Positions 36,137-46,182 of a stretch of 64,000 nt of DNA are shown here, one piece after another. The position numbers and the translations under genes were made by a program. Each line of letters opens with the position of its first letter. Positions within the stretch are counted from its first letter, which is position 1. The notes under the pieces were generated by a model. It did no database searches. It was not told where the DNA came from and saw nothing but the letters and a program-made list of their open reading frames with translations. Source of the stretch: Rikenella microfusus. GTDB lineage: Bacteria; Bacteroidota; Bacteroidia; Bacteroidales; Tenuifilaceae. The DNA lies in the NCBI GenBank assembly GCA_020722565.1, contig DYKO01000004.1, positions 148,966 through 212,965 on the forward strand, written 5' to 3'.

Positions 36137-36970
36137 TTACAAGTTATGTCTTAATACAACGTTATCGGTATAGCTGACATTTATTGGTAAATCAACTTCA
36201 ATATTATTTTCTAGGAGCTGCCGCAAAACATTGATCTGACCGCTAGAGTAGAAGTCAACTTCTGTAAATGTATCATTTCCCTCTTTCACACACTCTAGAT
36301 TATTGGTATGCAAAATTCTCTGTGTTTGAAGCACCACTGCAGGAGAGGGATCTATCACTTTTACATTTGCAGGTAAAATTTTATTCAGAACTGGTTTCAG
36401 AAAGGGATAATGGGTGCACCCCAGAACCAGGTGATCGATATTGCAATCGATCATAGGATCAACGTATCGATGAAGCAGCTCCTCGGCCTCTGGAGAATTT
36501 GCTTTGCCTGTTTCAACAAGTTCCACCAGTCCCTCGCCTACCTGATAGCATACATTAACATCAGAGGCGTACTTCCTGCTAGTTTCAATATAAAGACGCC
36601 CCTTAAAGGTTCCTGCAGTAGCAAGTACACCGATGCTTTTGGTTTTGGTGTTTTGAGAGGCAGGCTTAATAGCTGGTTCCATACCAACAAATGGGATTGG
36701 GTAATTTGCCCTAAGGTAATCAATAGCAGCAGCCGTAGCCGTGTTGCATGCCACAACTATTAACTTGCAGTTTTTTTGGAGTAAGAACTTTGTAATGGCA
36801 TCAACCAGTTTAATTATATCACTATGCGGCTTAGGACCGTATGGACAGTTTGCTGTATCGGCAAAATAGATGTAATGCTCTTTGGGCATTAAGCGTAGTA
36901 ATTCCGAAAGTACCGACAGCCCTCCTGCTCCAGAGTCAAATATTCCTATTGGTTTACAGCTATGGGACAT
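36137..36970 (-). CDS. murI: Glutamate racemase
   Basis: This 277-residue cofactor-free racemase supplies D-glutamate for peptidoglycan. It shows IGIFDSGAGGLSVL (8-21), and the two catalytic cysteines Cys75 in VVACNTATA and Cys185 in LGCTHYPF. ATG 36970 is used rather than an upstream in-frame TTG at 36985. It sits between a Skp-like gene and the nucleoside kinase on the same strand. Confidence 0.94.
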   Translation of the reverse strand: MSHSCKPIGIFDSGAGGLSVLSELLRLMPKEHYIYFADTANCPYGPKPHSDIIKLVDAITKFLLQKNCKLIVVACNTATAAAIDYLRANYPIPFVGMEPAIKPASQNTKTKSIGVLATAGTFKGRLYIETSRKYASDVNVCYQVGEGLVELVETGKANSPEAEELLHRYVDPMIDCNIDHLVLGCTHYPFLKPVLNKILPANVKVIDPSPAVVLQTQRILHTNNLECVKEGNDTFTEVDFYSSGQINVLRQLLENNIEVDLPINVSYTDNVVLRHNL

Positions 36971-37039
36971 TACGCTACCAAACAAAACAGGGATAGCTAA
37001 ACATTGTTTAGATATCCCCGTAGTATAACCAGCAAAACG

Positions 37040-37555
37040 TTATTTGATACCTAATTCCTTTTTAACAAGGGGAGCAATGTCAACACTCTGTTCGGAAAAA
37101 TAAAGTAGGACACCGGTGCTAGTATCGAATATATAGGTAAACCCATTTGACTTAGCCACTTTCTGAATGGCAGCATTAGCCTTTTCAATAACAGGCTTCA
37201 TTACCTCAGCCTGATAGCGCTGGTAATCCTGCTCTGCAACCTGTTGGTACTCCTGAGCTCTCTGTTGCATATCGGAAAGTTCTTTTTCCTTCACTTCACG
37301 GATAGCATCGGTAAATGTGCTCCGTTTCTGCAGGTAATCCTGATACTTTTTATTAAACTCCACTTGAAGTTCTTCTATCTGGGTCTGAAGTGATTGGGCA
37401 TAGTTTTTAATCTTAGCCTCTGCGCTATCGCGATCGGGCATGGCTGATAAAATTTCCTGACTATTGATATGGCCAAACTTGTAGTTCTGGGCTTTAACCA
37501 CTTCACCTGTAAACGTTAATGCAGTAACTATTGCAGCAATAAAAATCTTTCTCAT
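37040..37555 (-). CDS. OmpH/Skp-family periplasmic chaperone (second copy)
   Basis: This 171-residue protein has a signal ending in VVKAQ and a central coiled-coil (about 40-110, rich in Glu, Gln and Lys) forming the Skp tentacle, followed by a C-terminal strand region (YIFDTSTGVLLYFSE). Skp trimers hold unfolded outer-membrane proteins in the periplasm. It lies directly after another copy and bamA, the usual Bacteroidota arrangement. I cannot assign the two copies to distinct clients. Confidence 0.88.
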   Translation of the reverse strand: MRKIFIAAIVTALTFTGEVVKAQNYKFGHINSQEILSAMPDRDSAEAKIKNYAQSLQTQIEELQVEFNKKYQDYLQKRSTFTDAIREVKEKELSDMQQRAQEYQQVAEQDYQRYQAEVMKPVIEKANAAIQKVAKSNGFTYIFDTSTGVLLYFSEQSVDIAPLVKKELGIK

Positions 37556-37592
37556 TTTATTTTAATTTAGTTTGATAGCAAATATACAAAAA

Positions 37593-38102
37593 TTATTTAT
37601 AACCTAAGCGTTGAAGTACCTCTTCGCTCTTATCGTAACGAGGATTGGTATAAATCATATTAGGCGAAGCAGCTGCATCGAATATAACAGCATAGCCTCC
37701 CTCAATTGCGATTTCCTTTACGGCATTGAACACCTGGTCCTGAATAGGCTTAACCAATTCCTCGCGTTTCTTGAAAAGTAAGCCATCGCGACCAAAATAC
37801 TTCATTTGAAGTTCCTTTACCTGATGCTCACGAGCAACAATATCATCCTCACGTTTCTTTTTCATTTCCTCAGTTAGCAGAACCTTTTCGGTTTGGTAAT
37901 CCTTGAACATTTTGTCAATTTCGGCGTACTTTTCTTCAATTTCCTTCTGGTACTGCTCGGAGAGCTTATCGAGTTGCTCCTGGGCGGCTCTATATGATGG
38001 AATCTTTTTTAGAATATATTCGGTGTCAACATAGGCGAATTTTTGCGCCCAGGCTCCTATGCCAAGTGCCATCAACAAAACTATCGTTAATATCTTCTTC
38101 AT
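37593..38102 (-). CDS. OmpH/Skp-family periplasmic chaperone (first copy)
   Basis: This 169-residue protein has a signal (about 1-19) followed by KFAYVDTEYILKKIP, the typical OmpH start, then a charged coiled-coil (about 45-115) and a YAVIFDAAAS strand. It lies 83 bases behind bamA and 37 bases ahead of the second copy, so the three form one outer-membrane assembly group. Confidence 0.9.
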   Translation of the reverse strand: MKKILTIVLLMALGIGAWAQKFAYVDTEYILKKIPSYRAAQEQLDKLSEQYQKEIEEKYAEIDKMFKDYQTEKVLLTEEMKKKREDDIVAREHQVKELQMKYFGRDGLLFKKREELVKPIQDQVFNAVKEIAIEGGYAVIFDAAASPNMIYTNPRYDKSEEVLQRLGYK

Positions 38103-38185
38103 AATTTTATTATTAGATTTTGGTTTAGGGTTTCAATAAATATGCCTCACAAAGCCTTATGAATATTTTATTGCGTTAAGAATGG

Positions 38186-40666
38186 TTAAAAGGGCATACC
38201 TATAATGAAGTGGAACTGTCCCTTGTGAGCATCAGGACGCGAAGGTATTTTATCGAATCCATACCCCCAGTCAACACCCAGCATACCCAACATGGGGAGG
38301 AAGAATCGTGCACCAATCCCAGCCGAGCGATGGACATTAAATGGGTTAAACTCACCGGCATTCTGCCATGCGTTACCGGCCTCCAAGAAGGTAAGCAGAA
38401 ACACGGTAGCCTGAGGTTTTAGTGAAATGGGGTAACGAAGCTCCACGGTAAATTTATCGTAAAGGTGCGCATTACCTACCAATGAATTACCCACCATCAC
38501 ATACGGAGTAAGTGAGCCATTCTGGTATCCTCTTAAACCAATGGTTTCCTTACCGTAAAGGTTATAACCCGACATGCCATCGCCACCTAAATCGAAACCC
38601 TCAAACGGTGAATGGCCCAACTTTTTATTAAAGTAGCCCATAACACCCATCTGAAAGTTGGTGTATAGAACCAAATTTTCAACCAAAGCCGTGTACCATT
38701 GAATACGTCCGGTCCATTTGTGGTACTCTATCCATTTATATTTTTCGCTATCAGGCATGGATTTGGAGTAATCCTTACCATTAAATAGTGAGTACGGCGG
38801 GGTAATTTGCAACGAGAGCGATAAATTTGAACCGGTTCTTGGATAAATCATTTGGTCGGTAGAGTTTCGGCCCAGGGTTACCTTATAGCTAAAGTTATTG
38901 GATTGGCCATCGGAAAAGATAAAGTACCCCGTCCAGTTGCTAAGCTTATAGTTTTGTATCCCCAGTTCATTGTATATGGTAAAGTAATCATCGGGCCACT
39001 TGAGGCGGGTTCCCAAACCTATGGAAGCTCCGCTAACCCTAAAATACTTATCGCTGGTTTGATAAAAATAGTTCACCCCTCCCGACTGTATGGTACGATA
39101 AACAGAGAAAGAAAAATTAGTGGGTTTACTCCCCCCAAACCAGGGTTCTGTAAATGACAAACTAAACGCCTTATAATAGGTTCCATTTGTGGAAGCCCTA
39201 ATGCTGAGCGATTGGCTATCGCCTGATGGTACGGGACGCCAGGCATCTTTTTCGAAAATTCTTCTAACTGAGAAGTTTGAAAATCGAATTCCTATGGTTC
39301 CCACAAACATTCGATTACCCCAGCCCCCTGAAACCTCAAGTTGGTCATTGGCTTTTTCTTCAACAGTATATTTTAGGTCAACGGTTCCATCCGCAGGATT
39401 GGGAACGGGATTAATTCCCAACTTTTCGGGATCAAAGTGCCCCATCTGGCCGAGTTCCCGGAGCGTACGGGTAATCTCAGATTTACTAAAAAGATACCCG
39501 GGTTTTGACCATATCTCTCTACGTATTACATGTTCGTTGGTTTTTGTGTTACCGGTAATAATCACGCGATTAACAGTAGCCTGATCCCCTTCATAAATTC
39601 GCATTTCCAAATCAACGGAGTCGTTCTGCACCATAACCTCAACGGGTTCAAGTTGGAAAAACAGGTAGCCATCGTCCATGTAGATGGTAGAAATGGAATT
39701 CTCATCGGTGAAAAGGCGTTTCTCTATCAAACTTCGATCGTAAACATCGCCCATCTTCATGCCCAGAATTGATGTTAGAGCATCACCGGGAAGTTTGGTA
39801 TTTCCCACCCAAACAATATTTCTTATATGATACTGTGGGCCTTCGTAAATATTAAAGTGTATCCCAATGCGTTTCTCGTTGATTATATAGATGGAATCAC
39901 TGATGATTTTAAAATCACGGTAGCCACGCTCGTTATAGAATGATGCAAGATTTTCAATGCTTTCATCGTAATCGGCTTCAATGAACTTAGCCGATTGAAA
40001 AATGTTTAGGTCACGTTGATGAATCTTTTTCAATGCTCTGCGTAAACGAGTCTGACTGAAAACCCTATTGCCATCAAATGTAATTTCACCAATTTTTACC
40101 TTAGTATTCTTTTTGATATCGAAGGTAAGCTTCATGCCGTTAGCAATTATGGTATCGGTTTCCTGTATGGGATCAACCTCAACATTTAAGAATCCTTTAG
40201 CTCTGTAATGCTTTTTTATGATATGTATGCTGTTTTCAAGAGTTGCCTGGGTTAGCTGGCTTCCACTTCGAAGCTTTAACTTTTCCTTAAGATCATCGGC
40301 CTCACCCTTACGAACACCACTAAAATTTACAGTTGTTAAGCGTGGCTGCTCCTGAAGGTAAACATTGAGGTAAATATCATCACCATCAACACGGGTAGCG
40401 CTAATTTCAACATCAGAAAAAAGACCTTGTGCCCATAACTTTTTAACGGCTTTGGTTACCTTATCACCGGGAACCTGTATGGTATCTCCTACAAATATTT
40501 CTGTAATTGAAATAATTACGTCGGGGTTGAGAAACTTTATGCCAGTAACGTTAACTTCCTTAACACAATATTTTTGGGGAACCTCATAGCTAAAGGGTTT
40601 ATCCTGAGCCATTACTTTTAATCCGCAGAAAAGCAATACAAATGCTAAATACCTAAAATTCATCAT
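38186..40666 (-). CDS. bamA: Outer-membrane protein assembly factor BamA
   Basis: This 826-residue Omp85 protein inserts beta-barrels into the outer membrane. A signal peptide ending VMAQ is followed by five POTRA domains (about 30-440), recognisable from repeated GNxxxxxxxLRxxL-type segments such as FDGNRVFSQTRLRRAL. A 16-strand barrel follows and ends IGMPF with the terminal phenylalanine. I chose ATG 40666 (40663 is equally possible); an upstream in-frame start adds 22 residues that would spoil the signal. It follows uppS and precedes the two Skp genes. Confidence 0.94.
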   Translation of the reverse strand: MMNFRYLAFVLLFCGLKVMAQDKPFSYEVPQKYCVKEVNVTGIKFLNPDVIISITEIFVGDTIQVPGDKVTKAVKKLWAQGLFSDVEISATRVDGDDIYLNVYLQEQPRLTTVNFSGVRKGEADDLKEKLKLRSGSQLTQATLENSIHIIKKHYRAKGFLNVEVDPIQETDTIIANGMKLTFDIKKNTKVKIGEITFDGNRVFSQTRLRRALKKIHQRDLNIFQSAKFIEADYDESIENLASFYNERGYRDFKIISDSIYIINEKRIGIHFNIYEGPQYHIRNIVWVGNTKLPGDALTSILGMKMGDVYDRSLIEKRLFTDENSISTIYMDDGYLFFQLEPVEVMVQNDSVDLEMRIYEGDQATVNRVIITGNTKTNEHVIRREIWSKPGYLFSKSEITRTLRELGQMGHFDPEKLGINPVPNPADGTVDLKYTVEEKANDQLEVSGGWGNRMFVGTIGIRFSNFSVRRIFEKDAWRPVPSGDSQSLSIRASTNGTYYKAFSLSFTEPWFGGSKPTNFSFSVYRTIQSGGVNYFYQTSDKYFRVSGASIGLGTRLKWPDDYFTIYNELGIQNYKLSNWTGYFIFSDGQSNNFSYKVTLGRNSTDQMIYPRTGSNLSLSLQITPPYSLFNGKDYSKSMPDSEKYKWIEYHKWTGRIQWYTALVENLVLYTNFQMGVMGYFNKKLGHSPFEGFDLGGDGMSGYNLYGKETIGLRGYQNGSLTPYVMVGNSLVGNAHLYDKFTVELRYPISLKPQATVFLLTFLEAGNAWQNAGEFNPFNVHRSAGIGARFFLPMLGMLGVDWGYGFDKIPSRPDAHKGQFHFIIGMPF

Positions 40667-40817
40667 AAATTTATTACTCTGTTTTAGTGGTGTAAAAATA
40701 GTATAAATTCCTATGTAAAAAGCAAATGCCAAACTAATAAACTGTTCGGCATCAAAAATATGATTTTATGGAACAGGTATTCCCTTGCTTCTGTTAAAAT
40801 TTACGAAGTTGTTATTG

Positions 40818-41549
40818 CTACTGGCTGGTTTTACCAAAACGGCGTTCCCTTTTTTGGTAATCAAGAACGGCTTTGTAGAACTCTTCCTTGGAAAAATCGG
40901 GCCATAAAACTGTAGTAAAATAGAGCTCTGTGTAAGCCAGCTGCCAGAGCAAAAAGTTACTTAAGCGAATCTCTCCACTGGTTCGGATTAAAAGTTCAGG
41001 ATCTGGAATTCCGGCTGTGTAAAGGTACCCTGAAAAAAGTTCGGGGTTAATTTGTTCTGGCAATATTTTGCCAGTTAGTACATCCATTGCCATTCTTTTG
41101 GCCGCCTCAGAAATTTCTAAACGCGATCCATAACTTAATGCAAGTATTGTGGTAATAGCATTACATTTTGATGTTTTTTCAATTACATCGTTAAGTTTTT
41201 GCTGAACGCGAACAGGGAGCATGCCGATATCGCCAATGGTAAGAATACGAATACCGTTCTTTAAAAGCGTTTCCATTTCGGAATTAATGGTATCGACGAG
41301 TAATCCCATCAGCGCATCAACTTCCGATTTTGGACGGTTCCAGTTTTCAGTTGAAAAGGCATAAAGAGTAAGGTACTTTACACCCAATTCTCCAGCAGCT
41401 TCAGTAGCGGCCCTAACCGCTTTTACGCCATTCTTATGTCCAAAAATCCGCTGATTTCCCCTTTGCTGAGCCCATCGGCCATTACCATCCATAATAATTG
41501 CCACGTGCTCAGGTACTTTTGTTTTATCAATTTGTTCTAGTACCGACAT
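40818..41549 (-). CDS. uppS: Isoprenyl (undecaprenyl) diphosphate synthase
   Basis: This 243-residue cis-prenyltransferase makes the C55 lipid carrier for cell wall and surface glycans. It shows VAIIMDGNGRWAQQRG with catalytic Asp21, GHKNG, and the LYAFSTENWNRP and RTSGEIRLSNFLLWQLAYTE-type segments of the family. It lies between the DUF6089 genes and bamA, a conserved Bacteroidota order. Confidence 0.95.
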   Translation of the reverse strand: MSVLEQIDKTKVPEHVAIIMDGNGRWAQQRGNQRIFGHKNGVKAVRAATEAAGELGVKYLTLYAFSTENWNRPKSEVDALMGLLVDTINSEMETLLKNGIRILTIGDIGMLPVRVQQKLNDVIEKTSKCNAITTILALSYGSRLEISEAAKRMAMDVLTGKILPEQINPELFSGYLYTAGIPDPELLIRTSGEIRLSNFLLWQLAYTELYFTTVLWPDFSKEEFYKAVLDYQKRERRFGKTSQ

Positions 41550-41554
41550 TTTTT

Positions 41555-42208
41555 TTATCTATAAGCGGGGCAAATATAGTTGTTATTTGGTAAGCGGTAG
41601 GTATAAATTAAACCCATAAATGAAAACCAGTCGTTATTATGCAGGAACGGCTTACGGCTATCGTTTGGCGATGAGTAATCATCAATTAAATCGTTGAATG
41701 TTTTATGCAAACGCCATTCAAAAGCAAAGGTATGGCGCTGACCAGGTGTATATTTTAAACCACCTCCAAAGGGGATATGAATCAAAAAGGATGATCCCAG
41801 TTCTGCCACTCCAATACCAGCATTTACATAAGGGGTTAAACTCCCCTTTCTTTCGCTTATGGGGTTGAACTTGCGAAAATTGAATTCGGCTATTGCCTCT
41901 GCACCTATAATATTTTTTGAAAAGGTAATATTGGGATCGGGAATAATATTTGAGGTAGAGGAGCTTCCTTTAATCCCTGCGTAAATTGCCGATGCCCTAA
42001 TGGAAAACTGGGGCAGAATGTTGTAACGGAAAACAACTCCTAACCCAAAGGAAGGGCTATACAAGGGCAGTATTTCATTAAACTCACCATAGTAATAGGT
42101 AGCTCCTGCCTGAATACCAAAATCGCGTCGATCCTGAGAATTAACCTTAAACCCAGCAAAGGATAAAATAAGCAAAAACAGAATTTTTGTTGATGTATTT
42201 TTTTTCAT
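41555..42208 (-). CDS. DUF6089-family outer-membrane protein
   Basis: This 217-residue protein has a signal (about 1-24) and then the pattern FGIQAGATYYYGEFN, typical of a Bacteroidota barrel family found beside uppS and bamA. The remaining sequence alternates in beta strands and ends with a segment containing WFSFMGLIYTYRL. Function is unknown, but its constant place beside bamA suggests an outer-membrane assembly or maintenance role. Its start codon overlaps the upstream gene's stop by one base. Confidence 0.75.
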   Translation of the reverse strand: MKKNTSTKILFLLILSFAGFKVNSQDRRDFGIQAGATYYYGEFNEILPLYSPSFGLGVVFRYNILPQFSIRASAIYAGIKGSSSTSNIIPDPNITFSKNIIGAEAIAEFNFRKFNPISERKGSLTPYVNAGIGVAELGSSFLIHIPFGGGLKYTPGQRHTFAFEWRLHKTFNDLIDDYSSPNDSRKPFLHNNDWFSFMGLIYTYRLPNNNYICPAYR

Positions 42209-42987
42209 TAGAACCCCAAAAATGATTTTTTTAGCAACTTATGATAGGGTACCTTATAGTATAGATTAAGATTTACAGTATAGTACATATCATTGTGTTT
42301 TGAGTACGCAGACGAAAATGCATCCAGATAATCGGTGGTTACGAATCGAGCACCAACCTCAAATCCCAAATGGAATCGGGGATAAAATTCATACTTTACA
42401 CCAATTCCAAAAGGGATTACAAAGGTAAAGTTTTTTGATTCATCAACCTCTTTTTTGGTAACACCGGGAGGAGCAGTTCTACTGAGTAGGGTTTCATTGG
42501 CAGATGATGAAAAAAACAACCCCCCGGCTCCCAGAAAGACATAAAAACTATAGGGTTTATTCAAATGCCGGAGCCCTCCTCTTAAATTCATTATGGAGTA
42601 GCAGTAGTTCTGGTTGCTTTCAGGGATAATATAATACAATCCTTTGACGAGCAATTCGGTTCCAAAGGTAGAAAAACGGTATCCCCTATTGGTAAAATCA
42701 GTTCCCTCATCGGTATTTCCCCAAAAACCCACATTCAGGGTGGTTTGAGCGGTTAAAAAGGATTGCACCCTGTAACCTATTCCACCGCCGATTCCGCTTC
42801 TAAGTGCTCTTATTCTAACATCCTGAACGCTAGTGAATATATTTGCTCCAGAGGTGCTTCCTATATCGCCAAAATAGTGATTTATAGGGAGCCCCAGATG
42901 AACCTCAAGCCTGTTTATTTTCCAGCCCTGTGCCTGTAGTTCTCCTGTTAGTAAGAGCAAGATAAATAAATATCCCCAGCGCCTCAT
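42208..42987 (-). CDS. Second outer-membrane barrel protein, DUF6089-like
   Basis: About 259 residues (ATG 42987; ATG 42993 is equally plausible and an earlier start is less so). A signal peptide ends ELQAQ and is followed by HLGLPINHYFGDIG, resembling the start of the neighbouring DUF6089 protein, and by alternating strands with YEFYPRFHLGFEVGARF. It appears to be a diverged paralogue of the next gene, to which it is coupled by a one-base overlap. It follows nadK after 84 bases. Function unknown. Confidence 0.65.
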   Translation of the reverse strand: MRRWGYLFILLLLTGELQAQGWKINRLEVHLGLPINHYFGDIGSTSGANIFTSVQDVRIRALRSGIGGGIGYRVQSFLTAQTTLNVGFWGNTDEGTDFTNRGYRFSTFGTELLVKGLYYIIPESNQNYCYSIMNLRGGLRHLNKPYSFYVFLGAGGLFFSSSANETLLSRTAPPGVTKKEVDESKNFTFVIPFGIGVKYEFYPRFHLGFEVGARFVTTDYLDAFSSAYSKHNDMYYTVNLNLYYKVPYHKLLKKSFLGF

Positions 42988-43071
42988 ATTCATATTATTC
43001 TTCTCAAAGATAGAATTATCTGCAATATCTTGAATAATTAAAACGTAAAAGGTCAACAAATTGTTGCAATA

Positions 43072-43947
43072 CTAATTTCTTTTGTCCATTCCCCATAGCA
43101 GCTTACTCCTTATGGTTCGGTAAAAAGAATTACCCTTGAGGCAAATCACATTTGCCATAAACATAGCTTTTTTTAACGTTACTCTAATTGGCAGCTCCAC
43201 GTTCACGCTTCTTGAGTCCAGCGACATAAAAACCTTACCCTCTCGTCCGGTAACTTCCAGTTCAATTAAGCTATTATCGGGGATAACCAGGGGACGAACG
43301 GTAAGGTGGTGCGGGGATATGGCTGATAAAACAAAAGCCGAAAGGCTTGGGGCTAGAATGGGGCCTCCAACACTCAATGAATAAGCGGTTGAACCAGTGG
43401 GTGTTGAAACAATTAGTCCATCGGCCCAATAGGTGCTAAGGTAATCACTGTTAATGTAGGTGTTTACATGCAGCAAACCGGATCCAATGTTTCGGATAAC
43501 AAAATCATTTAAACCAAACGGAAAAGATCCAAAAAGTTCTCTGCCCTTTATAACCTCAAGCATGCTACGTTGTTCAACTGAATACTTTGAAGCAATGAGT
43601 AAATCGATAGAGTTACTTATTTCGGGAATCGAAGTGGTGGCTAAAAAACCCAATCGACCAAAGTTTATACCCATTACGGGTATGCCTCTATCCTGAACCA
43701 GTGTAATGGTATCAAGAAAGGTACCATCGCCACCGAGGCTTATCATTACATCAATATCTTGAATTTCACTGGAACTACTAAATGTGTACTTGTAGTAAGG
43801 TGTAAAAGACAATTCTTCCTTGATAAAATCTAACAAGGGTAAATATAATTGTACATCAGCCCTATACTTCTCGAGCGAGGCGAATAGGCTTCGTGTTGCC
43901 TTAGCAAATTCAGGATCGATGCGTTTTCCGTAAATACCTATAGTCAT
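43072..43947 (-). CDS. nadK: NAD kinase
   Basis: This 291-residue enzyme phosphorylates NAD to NADP. The conserved LGGDGTFLD (71-79) is present, as are GRLGFLAT and the NDFVI segment that replaces the common NE motif. The SPTGSTAYSLSVGGPI segment is also typical. It begins three bases after the CBS gene, and this pair, with pdxJ divergent, is a familiar Bacteroidota order. Confidence 0.94.
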   Translation of the reverse strand: MTIGIYGKRIDPEFAKATRSLFASLEKYRADVQLYLPLLDFIKEELSFTPYYKYTFSSSSEIQDIDVMISLGGDGTFLDTITLVQDRGIPVMGINFGRLGFLATTSIPEISNSIDLLIASKYSVEQRSMLEVIKGRELFGSFPFGLNDFVIRNIGSGLLHVNTYINSDYLSTYWADGLIVSTPTGSTAYSLSVGGPILAPSLSAFVLSAISPHHLTVRPLVIPDNSLIELEVTGREGKVFMSLDSRSVNVELPIRVTLKKAMFMANVICLKGNSFYRTIRSKLLWGMDKRN

Positions 43948-43950
43948 TAG

Positions 43951-44616
43951 TTAAATATCTAAAAATTTAAAAAGAAAGTTGAGCCTATCGTTAAGCATAT
44001 CAACTTCATCATCGTGCTTCATGTACGCTCCCGTAATCACATAATTGTAGCGCATAAAGGTTTGCTTGATAGAGGTAACATCGGTTACATTAAGCTTAAG
44101 GGTAAGTTCCATCTGGGTGGTGTTGGGATGCGATGTTACATAAGCTGCTAAAATTTTGGCATCGTTACTCTCAACAATCTGGCAGATTTGGGACATGCTA
44201 AAATCGTTGGCGTTCATTTCCAACTCTATTACGCTGCCCTTATTCAAAAAGGCCGATAATTCAGCAAAATAGTGAAGCAGCTCCATTAGGGTGATTACAC
44301 CCAAAAAATTCTTACTATGATCGAGCACCGGAACAAGCGATAGCTTTAGCCGCGACAACACCTCCATTATTTCAAACACATGCTGATCCTCAGTTACGTA
44401 GGGTCGTAGTAGTGAGAGCTGATGATTGCCCAGCGGCTCATCAGGCATATTTAAATCATAAATATCATTCTCCGATATAAGGCCAAGGAACTCCTTATCA
44501 TTTACAATGGGTAAATGCGATACCTTAAATATATCCATCCAATTAAGAGCCGTCATTCCGGTATCAGAAGTTCTGAGTGCGGGAATAACATCCGAAATCA
44601 TATCCCTGGCCACCAT
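43951..44616 (-). CDS. CBS-domain pair protein with C-terminal ACT-like region
   Basis: This 221-residue soluble protein has two CBS domains (about 1-60 and 75-130, with [19 protein letters not shown] and [20 protein letters not shown]). A C-terminal region (about 140-215) resembles an ACT fold. CBS pairs bind adenine nucleotides and sense energy state. Its tight link to nadK suggests nucleotide sensing, but the partner is unknown. It heads the long minus-strand run. Confidence 0.78.
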   Translation of the reverse strand: MVARDMISDVIPALRTSDTGMTALNWMDIFKVSHLPIVNDKEFLGLISENDIYDLNMPDEPLGNHQLSLLRPYVTEDQHVFEIMEVLSRLKLSLVPVLDHSKNFLGVITLMELLHYFAELSAFLNKGSVIELEMNANDFSMSQICQIVESNDAKILAAYVTSHPNTTQMELTLKLNVTDVTSIKQTFMRYNYVITGAYMKHDDEVDMLNDRLNFLFKFLDI

Positions 44617-44637
44617 ATTTATCTATAAAAAAAGGAT

Positions 44638-44655
44638 TACTTTTGTACAAATTTA
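44638..44655. promoter_or_regulatory. Face-to-face -7 boxes for pdxJ and the CBS-nadK run
   Basis: TACTTTTG (44638-44645, plus) is two bases from TAAATTTG on the minus strand (44655-44648). Both match TAnnTTTG exactly, and they lie in the 55-base gap between the divergent genes. Polymerase could probably use only one at a time. Clear -33 elements were not seen. Confidence 0.5.
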
Positions 44656-44671
44656 CACTAATTTAATTGCC

Positions 44672-45388
44672 ATGACACGTTTAAGCGTAAATATAAATAA
44701 AATTGCCACCCTTCGCAATGCTAGGGGCGGAAATATTCCAAATGTTATAAAAGCAGCCATTGATAGTCAGCGTTTTGGTGCTGAGGGCATAACCGTTCAT
44801 CCCCGCCCCGATGAGCGCCATATTCGTTACCAGGATGTGAGAGATATCAAGCCTATTATTACCACCGAATTTAACATTGAGGGTTACCCTTCGGAATCGT
44901 TTATTGAATTGGTTCTTAACGTTATTCCTCATCAGGTTACCCTTGTTCCCGATCCTCCAGAGGCACTTACCTCAAACACGGGCTGGGATACCATTAAGAA
45001 CAAGAACTTTCTCAGTAAAGTTATTTCCCTTTTCCAGGAACATGGAATCAGAACATCAATTTTTGTAAATGCTGACCCTGAAATGGTTAAACATGCTGCT
45101 GATACTGGGACCAACCGAATTGAACTATACACCGAGCCTTATGCTTCAGGTTTTCCAGTTAACCCCGAAAAGGCAATTGAGCCATTTGTAAGGGCTGCAG
45201 AAGCAGCTCAACAGGTTGGACTCGGTTTGAATGCAGGGCACGATTTGAATCTTGATAACCTTAACTATTTTGCTCGCAACATCCCAAACCTGCAGGAAAC
45301 ATCAATTGGGCATGCCCTTATAAGCGACGCTCTATACTTTGGCCTTGAGAATACCATCCAGATGTACTTGCGCCAACTTCGATTTTAA
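44672..45388 (+). CDS. pdxJ: Pyridoxine 5'-phosphate synthase
   Basis: This 238-residue TIM-barrel enzyme closes the pyridoxine ring in the DXP-dependent vitamin B6 pathway. It starts [17 protein letters not shown], with [15 protein letters not shown] (about 33-47), the TLVPD-like segment, [10 protein letters not shown] and GLNAGHDLN, all PdxJ marks. I chose ATG 44672 because the longer open frame runs back into the divergent CBS gene. The stop overlaps the next start by one base. Confidence 0.95.
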   Translation: MTRLSVNINKIATLRNARGGNIPNVIKAAIDSQRFGAEGITVHPRPDERHIRYQDVRDIKPIITTEFNIEGYPSESFIELVLNVIPHQVTLVPDPPEALTSNTGWDTIKNKNFLSKVISLFQEHGIRTSIFVNADPEMVKHAADTGTNRIELYTEPYASGFPVNPEKAIEPFVRAAEAAQQVGLGLNAGHDLNLDNLNYFARNIPNLQETSIGHALISDALYFGLENTIQMYLRQLRF

Positions 45389-46182
45389 TGAAACTATTCT
45401 ACCGCGTTATAGGGAATGGTGAACCATTGGTGATTCTTCACGGTCTATACGGCTCCTCGGATAACTGGATAAGTATTTCCCGGGAGCTCTCAGAGCGTTA
45501 CCAGATAGTGCTCCCCGACCAGCGTAATCACGGACAAAGTTCGCATAGTCCGGAGCATTCATACCAAGCCATGGCAAACGATTTACTGGAACTTTCTGCC
45601 AACCTCAACCTAAAGCAATTTTATCTTATGGGGCACTCCATGGGCGGACGTGTAGCCATGCTGTTTCAGTCGCTCCACCCTTCAATGGTGAAAAAACTAA
45701 TTGTAGTTGATGTTGCCCCTTGGAGCTATCAACCCGAGGATGATTGGTTCCGTAAATCCTTTTCGGAACATGAAACAATTATTGAAGCCATAAAATCAAT
45801 CAAACCCAGTAATTATGATAGCCGCAATGCCGTTGATGCCGACCTGGCTAAATACCTTCCCAACCCCACGCTCCGGCAGTTTCTCATGAAAAATTTGAAA
45901 CGGGAAGGTAGCAATTTTGAATGGATTATAAATATTGATGCACTTGATGCCAATCTTGAACACCTTCTTCTTGGAATTGAGGTCAACGAAGAAACAGCTA
46001 AACTATCGAATGTACTATTTATTAGGGGAGACGAATCGGATTACATCCCCAAAAATCAAATTTTTAGATTAAAGCAGTTTTATCCCCACAGCAGGGTGCA
46101 TAGCATACCCCGCACTGGACATTGGCTCCATGCGGAGCAACCACAAGAATTCGTTGGTGCTGTTCGGGATTTTTTGGATTAA
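45388..46182 (+). CDS. Alpha/beta hydrolase (YbfF-like esterase)
   Basis: This 264-residue cytoplasmic hydrolase has LHGLYGSSDNW (about 18-28), the nucleophile Ser84 in MGHSMGG, an acidic residue in FIRGDESDYI and His near 246 in TGHWLHAEQP. The pattern is that of YbfF-type acyl-ester hydrolases. The substrate is unknown. It is translationally coupled to pdxJ and overlaps the converging exonuclease gene by four bases. Confidence 0.85.
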   Translation: MKLFYRVIGNGEPLVILHGLYGSSDNWISISRELSERYQIVLPDQRNHGQSSHSPEHSYQAMANDLLELSANLNLKQFYLMGHSMGGRVAMLFQSLHPSMVKKLIVVDVAPWSYQPEDDWFRKSFSEHETIIEAIKSIKPSNYDSRNAVDADLAKYLPNPTLRQFLMKNLKREGSNFEWIINIDALDANLEHLLLGIEVNEETAKLSNVLFIRGDESDYIPKNQIFRLKQFYPHSRVHSIPRTGHWLHAEQPQEFVGAVRDFLD

